In this document: positions 59,961 through 64,000 of the stretch, piece by piece
Layout: each line of letters starts with the position of its first letter
How positions within the stretch are numbered: the stretch's first letter is position 1
From: Dillenia suffruticosa
Taxonomy: Eukaryota; Streptophyta; Magnoliopsida; Dilleniales; Dilleniaceae
Direction: 5' to 3'
NCBI GenBank assembly: GCA_033439265.1
Contig: JAVTVX010000026.1
Span: 9,673,001 to 9,737,000 of the forward strand
Length of the DNA: 64,000 nt
The notes under the pieces: model-generated
The model's database searches: none
Told to the model about the DNA's origin: nothing
The model's input: only the letters and a program-made list of their open reading frames with translations
Position numbers and translations under genes: made by a program

Positions 59961-59977
59961 TTTAGGGGGTTAGAAAA
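59961..59977 (+). other. Polypurine tract of the Tekay-like element
   Basis: TTTAGGGGGTTAGAAAA directly before the 3' LTR. The 13-mer TTTAGGGGGTTAG also occurs at 56001-56013 and at about 56100-56112. Confidence 0.7.
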
Positions 59978-60097
59978 TGTAACACCAAAAAAAAAAAAAA
60001 AAAGAAATTTAAAATTAAAATTTCGGGATTGGGGCTAAAAAGCCCCAATCTCTCTTTTCCCTCTCTCCCAATCTCTCTTTTCCCTCTCTCGCAATTT

Positions 60098-60155
<58 letters not shown>

Positions 60156-61660
60156 CCTCTTTCCCCCTTCTCTCTTTTTCTTCTCCGCCACGGCCGCTAC
60201 TCTCCTCCTCCGCCGCCCACCGCCTCACCTTCCTCCCGCGATCGCCGCCGCTGCAGCGCCTCCCGTGAGCAGCCTCTCTCCTCCGTGCAGCGCGATCTCC
60301 TACGAGCTGCGCTAGCCCAGCCGAGTGCGCGATTGTCCGAGCGCTCCACAGCGCGAGCCCGCGCCTGCTCGGGAGCTCACTTGCGCACCCCGCTCCAGCG
60401 CTTCACCCTCTGCACAGCACGCATTCGCGCGATCTCCCGCGATCAGCACGCGACCCAGCGCGGGCCAGCGTGCTACCCCTGCTCGAGCCAACGCGATCTC
60501 CCGCGAGCCAGCCCGTGCCAGCTCGCGAGCCAACCCGTGCCAGCGCGCGACCCAGCTCGCGGCCCAGCCCGTGCCAGCGCGCGACCCAGCTCGCGGCCCA
60601 GCGCGTGCCACCGCGCGACCCAGCTCGCGACCCAACGCGAGCCCTAGCCCGTGAGCGGGCTAGCCCACCAGCGGCCCAAGGCCCAGTCCAGCTGCTGCCC
60701 ACTGCAACCCACGAAGCCCGCTGCGGCCAGCAAGCCGGGCTGAGAGCCCACGAGCCACCAGCGGGCCAGCCCGCTAGCCGCCAGCCCACCGGCCCGCGAG
60801 CCGTGACGGCCCGCGAGCCCGCGGCCGGCTTTCCCCTTTGAGAGCTCACCTGCATCTTCTGTACTGCAGGTAACGACTGTATTGATTGAAGTTCTATGGT
60901 TTGCTGTTAGAAATTTAGTGGTTTCTAATACATCTGAAGTTTGGGAAATATTACAGGTTTTAAATCAACCCGACGGGCGAACGACAACTAGGTCTGAAAC
61001 CCGAGGAACCCTAAATGAGAGATGAATAAATTTTATTGATAGAATTCCTTATTAGGGTTTTAATCGCTATAAATTTGACGATTTGATTAGGTTTGTCTTT
61101 TGGAGAGTCGTTGAAAAATAGGGAGTGACCACCCTCCCTAAATAGGTGAGTGAGACTCTAATCTCTTGCATAAAATAGTAAAATGTATTTTCTGTCGCAT
61201 TTTCGATGAAACATGCTTTGATATGCATTCGTTGACGTGTGATATTAAATTTAGAAATCTGTTTTGTGATTTTTGGAGTGTCTTGAATTATATTTACAAT
61301 CACTATGCATCCATGGTTTGAAATGAAATAATAATTGTGCCATTACTTGAAAATGTATAAATTTCATTTTATACCGTTGCATTGATATACTGTTTTGAAA
61401 TGAATTGAAGAGACGTATTGGCATGCAAATTTAAAATGTTTTTGATGAACTACGTGGGTTGGATGCCCACTAGTTATGTGATGATGTGATGATACTTGTG
61501 GGACGTTGTGCCCTGGGACGTTGTGCCCTTGTGATACTATGGGACGTTGTGCCCTTGTGATATTATGATGATTCCGTAGCTACGAAGGGCGTTTGTAGAG
61601 GCACGGGTTGCCCGGATACGCTTCTGCAGGAGGTATCCGCAAACGTCATTTATTCGAAAG
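59978..61660 (+). repeat. 3' LTR (A3), truncated by insertion
   Basis: Matches A2 from TGTAACACC to the end of the structured domain's central hairpin (61614-61640), where LTR B2 is inserted after TTATTCGAAAG. A3 keeps the donor GTAACG at 60870 that A2 has lost. The CCCTAGGTGAG of A2 reads CCCTAAATGAG here. Confidence 0.9.
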
Positions 61661-61673
61661 TGTAACACCAAGC

Positions 61674-61675
<2 letters not shown>

Positions 61676-61733
<58 letters not shown>

Positions 61734-61802
61734 TTGGAGACGCAGCGTTTTGGGACAAAACGCTGCGTCCCCAATTGGGGATTAGGGTTAAAACCCTAAC
61801 CC

Positions 61803-61803
<1 letters not shown>
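61676..61803 (+). repeat. Poly(A) tract and two hairpins at the LTR B2 start
   Basis: 55 A (61676-61730); a perfect 14-bp stem GACGCAGCGTTTTG/CAAAACGCTGCGTC with loop GGA (61739-61769); then a near-palindrome around GGGATTAGGGTTAAAACCCTAACCCC-like text (61777-61803) that includes a telo-box AAACCCTAA. Equivalent poly(A)-hairpin pairs lie at the start of the other LTRs. Confidence 0.85.
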
Positions 61804-61856
<53 letters not shown>

Positions 61857-62069
61857 CCCGACGTTCCCTCTCCTGCGGCTGTTCGCCTTCTCCCGCGGCC
61901 GTTCGGCTTCCTCCGCCTCGCCGCACACCGCCGCGAGCCTCCGCGCGCACTACCTTCCGCCACCACACGCGACTGCAGGGCCTTCTGCAGCGCGATCTCC
62001 CAGCAACAGCACTAGCCCAGACCGCAAGCGCGAGCGCACGAGCGCAGGAGCGCAGGAGCGCGCGAGCGA

Positions 62070-62225
62070 GCAGGCGCGCGAGCAGGCGCGCGAGCAGGCG
62101 CGCGAGCAGGGCGCGCGAGCAGGCGCGCGAGCAGGCGCGCGAGCAGGCGCGCGAGCAGGGCGCGCGAGCAGGCGCGCGAGCAGGCGCGCGAGCAGGCGCG
62201 CGAGCAGGCGCGCGAGCAGAGTGCG
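62070..62225 (+). repeat. 12-bp minisatellite (GCGCGCGAGCAG)n
   Basis: About 12 units, a few with an extra G, in the CpG-rich leader of LTR B2. B1 has no such array. Long reading frames cross it on both strands because the repeat has no stop codon; I do not take them as genes. Confidence 0.9.
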
Positions 62226-63215
62226 CGCAGAGAGCGCGAGCAGAGCGCGCGAGCGCGCAGGGGCGCGCAGCAGCGTGCGAGCGCGCACGAGCACGCCCCA
62301 GCACAGCGCACCAGCGCACGGGCGAGCACCAGCCCGCGAGCCACTGTCGGCCCGCAGGCCCGCCAGCCTGTAGGCCCATTAGCCGCCGGCCCATCAGCAG
62401 CAAGCCCACGGGCCCACCAGGCCCGACAGCCCGTCCAAGCCCGCAGGTCCAGTACGGCCCGCGGCCCAGTTCAGCCCATCGGCCTGCCAGCCCGCCGGCC
62501 CGCTACCCCGTAGCACGCAGACCAGCGAGCCCGCTAGCTGTAGCCCACGAGCCCAGTCCGGCCCGTGGCCCACGAGCCCGCGACGGCCCGTGACAGCCCA
62601 CGAATCTTCACGCAGGAAACCCTACAGACTTTGGAGTGACCGAAGCGACTTTCGGACGAGACTCGACGCTTCGAGAAAACCCTAGGTGAGGAGATTTCTG
62701 CTCTAACTGATACTTTGAATGAATCTAGAATTGAATCTAAGATGAAAGGTTTTGTATATGTTTAGAGTGTAAGTGGAATGCAAATAGAATACAAATTATG
62801 AAATGATTATATATGAATTGAAGGTTAAGTATAGAATGTTACAGAAATTTGATGATCTGATTTAGGTTGATCTTTTGGAGACTCGAGCGGTCAGATCCGA
62901 GTTGGCTTGTCAGTAGGGAGTGACTTCCCTCCCGTAGAACAGTGAGTGGGACTTTGACATTCGCTATTGATTGAAAACCATGTTTCAAAAATATCATTTA
63001 AATGACATGTTTCTGCAAAATGTATGATTGTTATGACTTTCCAATATTTGATGAAATGTTTTGTGACCTTTGGAGTGTCTTAACTGCTGACCTTATTGAT
63101 ATGCATCCATGAGTTTTGATAAACGTATATTGTGCCACATTTTCGACATATTGATATGTTTTAAATGCTTTCACTGCATTGGCACATGGTTTTAAATGGA
63201 TTTACTTACACATTT

Positions 63216-63440
63216 GGGCTATATGCCCGGCCGACTTTACGATATTATGTTTTGGGCTGTATGCCCGGCCGACTTTACGATATTATGTTTTGGGCTGTAT
63301 GCCCGGCCGACTTTATGATATTATGCATTGGGCTGTATGCCCGGCCGACGTTATGATATTATGCATGGGGCTATATGCCCGGCCGACTGGTGATGGGATG
63401 CATGGGGCTACGTGCCCGGCCGATTTGATATTGTGATCCG
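63216..63440 (+). repeat. 38-bp hairpin repeat, six copies
   Basis: Each unit starts GGGCTGTATGCCCGGCCGAC (or a variant) and contains the small stem GGGC/GCCC. LTR B1 has three copies at about 24106-24212. A related GGGACGTTGTGCCC motif recurs in the A LTRs. Confidence 0.9.
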
Positions 63441-63745
63441 TAGCTACGAAGGACATCTGGTAGAGGCACCCCTTGTGTCCGGATACGCTTCGGCCGGAGG
63501 TATCCGCCAGATTGTCGTGTGTATGGGTGTCCCAGGTTGACCCTCATCGGAGAGGACGTTGAGTACGGCTCCGTCTAGCACCAGGCGGGGGCACCATACA
63601 CGGCCGACTAGTTATATGTACACTATATACTTTTTACAGGCTAGTTGGGGTAGTCTGTGGCCAACATTGGGGCAGAGAACCATTCTTTAATACTTGCATT
63701 TGGAAAAACCCCCAATGCGCCGTCCTTGGTCGAGGTAGACCATTG
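63436..63745 (+). other. Predicted structured RNA domain in LTR B2
   Basis: A palindrome CGTAGCTACG leads into a three-way junction: outer stem GAC-ATCTGG/CCAGAT-GTC (63452-63513), side hairpin GGCAC/GTG.CC, and a long hairpin CGGATAC/GTATCCG extended by CTTC/GGAG with loop GGCC (63480-63506). A second helix follows, GTGTATGG/CCATACAC, extended by TGTCCC/GGGGCA, and a hairpin TGGTC/GACCA near 63726-63742. Copies: A1 52266-52550, A2 54776-55055, A3 from 61575 (cut), B1 24213-24530. The A copies keep the stems with different bases. Confidence 0.55.
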
Positions 63746-64000
63746 CCGGGAATATTTCATTGGCCGGTTCTTCATGACATTGATGTAAAATTTTGGGATG
63801 CATATCTTGCTTTCTGATGTGTGCGTATTATATATGATTTTGAAATAACATGATCGGTTTGCATACTGTGGATATTTTCTTATCTTATGCTTTGACACTC
63901 CAAATTCACCTCGATATTGATAGCAAAATGTCAATCCCCTCACTTACTGAGTATCCTCCCATAGATACTCACCCCTCACTTTCTTTCCCACAGGATTAGT

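Larger units (their letters stand above)
53199..61660 (+). mobile_element. Tekay-like Ty3/gypsy element, defective, nested
   Basis: 5' LTR 53199-55843, primer site 55851-55863, internal region to 59977, 3' LTR from 59978, which is cut at 61660 by another LTR. A chromodomain-like C terminus and the integrase text place it with Tekay/Del chromoviruses. The two LTRs look about 98% identical by eye, so the insertion is young, yet the 4.1-kb internal region is full of stops and large deletions. It therefore probably moved with proteins supplied by another element. Confidence 0.85.
61661..64000 (+). repeat. LTR B2, Tekay-like family B, runs off the window
   Basis: Starts TGTAACACC and a run of 55 A, then the hairpins, CT run, CpG-rich leader with a 12-bp minisatellite, the intron-less junction at 62615/62616, six 38-bp repeats and the structured domain. 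It ends at the window edge in an acceptor-like CCCACAG/GATTAGT. The whole B1 LTR is 3.0 kb, so about 500 bp more are expected outside the window. Confidence 0.85.

Noticed and set aside
61777-61803. Telomere-like AACCCTAACCCC
   Set aside because: Only one or two units within an LTR hairpin, best read as a telo-box-like promoter motif, not an interstitial telomere.
61537-62593. Long open frames (up to 290 codons) on both strands in LTR B2
   Set aside because: They come from the CpG-rich minisatellite and CT run and give Ala/Arg or Ser/Leu low-complexity text. The other LTRs do not keep them.
63216-63440. Possible CRISPR-like array (regular 38-bp repeats)
   Set aside because: No unique spacers; the units are tandem and sit in a plant LTR.
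63436-63745. Hammerhead ribozyme, as in plant retrozymes
   Set aside because: No CTGATGA and GAAA core pair around the three-way junction.

Overview
This is nuclear DNA of a flowering plant, probably a eudicot. The evidence is two recognisable plant genes with GT-AG introns, AT-rich intergenic DNA, tRNA-derived SINEs, and deep nesting of Ty1/copia and Ty3/gypsy LTR retrotransposons. I could not narrow the species. All calls come from reading the sequence; no alignment or database search was run.

Layout. 0.3-7.6 kb: a decayed L1-type LINE split by a 6.0-kb copia element (1235-7241, minus strand, perfect 5-bp target duplication). 8.6 kb: a short SINE with a 15-bp target duplication. 9.07-14.08 kb, minus strand: a complete seven-exon gene for the meiotic cyclin SDS (557 codons). 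16.0-19.8 kb: a decayed gypsy element. 20-32.7 kb: a decayed SIRE-like copia element with a copia gag, pol and env-like region, interrupted by two solo LTRs (22.3-25.3 kb and 25.57-27.07 kb). 32.7-35.8 kb: a decayed gypsy gag and LTR on the minus strand. 35.95-36.42 kb: a hAT-type MITE with an 8-bp target duplication. 36.4-38.2 kb: relics of another transposon. 38.2-47.65 kb: a CCZ1 homologue that keeps its intron-exon structure but is a pseudogene (lost start codon, frameshifts, two stop codons, a SINE inside an exon). 48.08-49.15 kb, minus strand: an intact gene for a secreted precursor made of tandem 38-residue repeats with CLE/PIP-like SGPS cores. 50.87-64.0 kb: a stack of Tekay-like gypsy elements inserted into one another.

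The most interesting material is in the long (2.6-3.0 kb) LTRs of the Tekay-like families, here called A (three copies) and B (two copies). Each begins with a poly(A) tract and a perfect hairpin, followed by a CT run and a CpG-rich leader. One B copy carries a 68-bp GT-AG sequence that is missing, to the base, from the other B copy, as expected if a spliced RNA had been reverse-transcribed. Further down, both families carry a multi-stem domain whose helices are kept by compensatory base changes, with a self-complementary loop that differs between families (TGCA or GGCC). The second main item is the repeat-peptide gene at 48-49 kb.

The two likely functional host genes, SDS and the peptide-precursor gene, are not in an operon-like relation. 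The rest of the window is transposon sequence or pseudogene.
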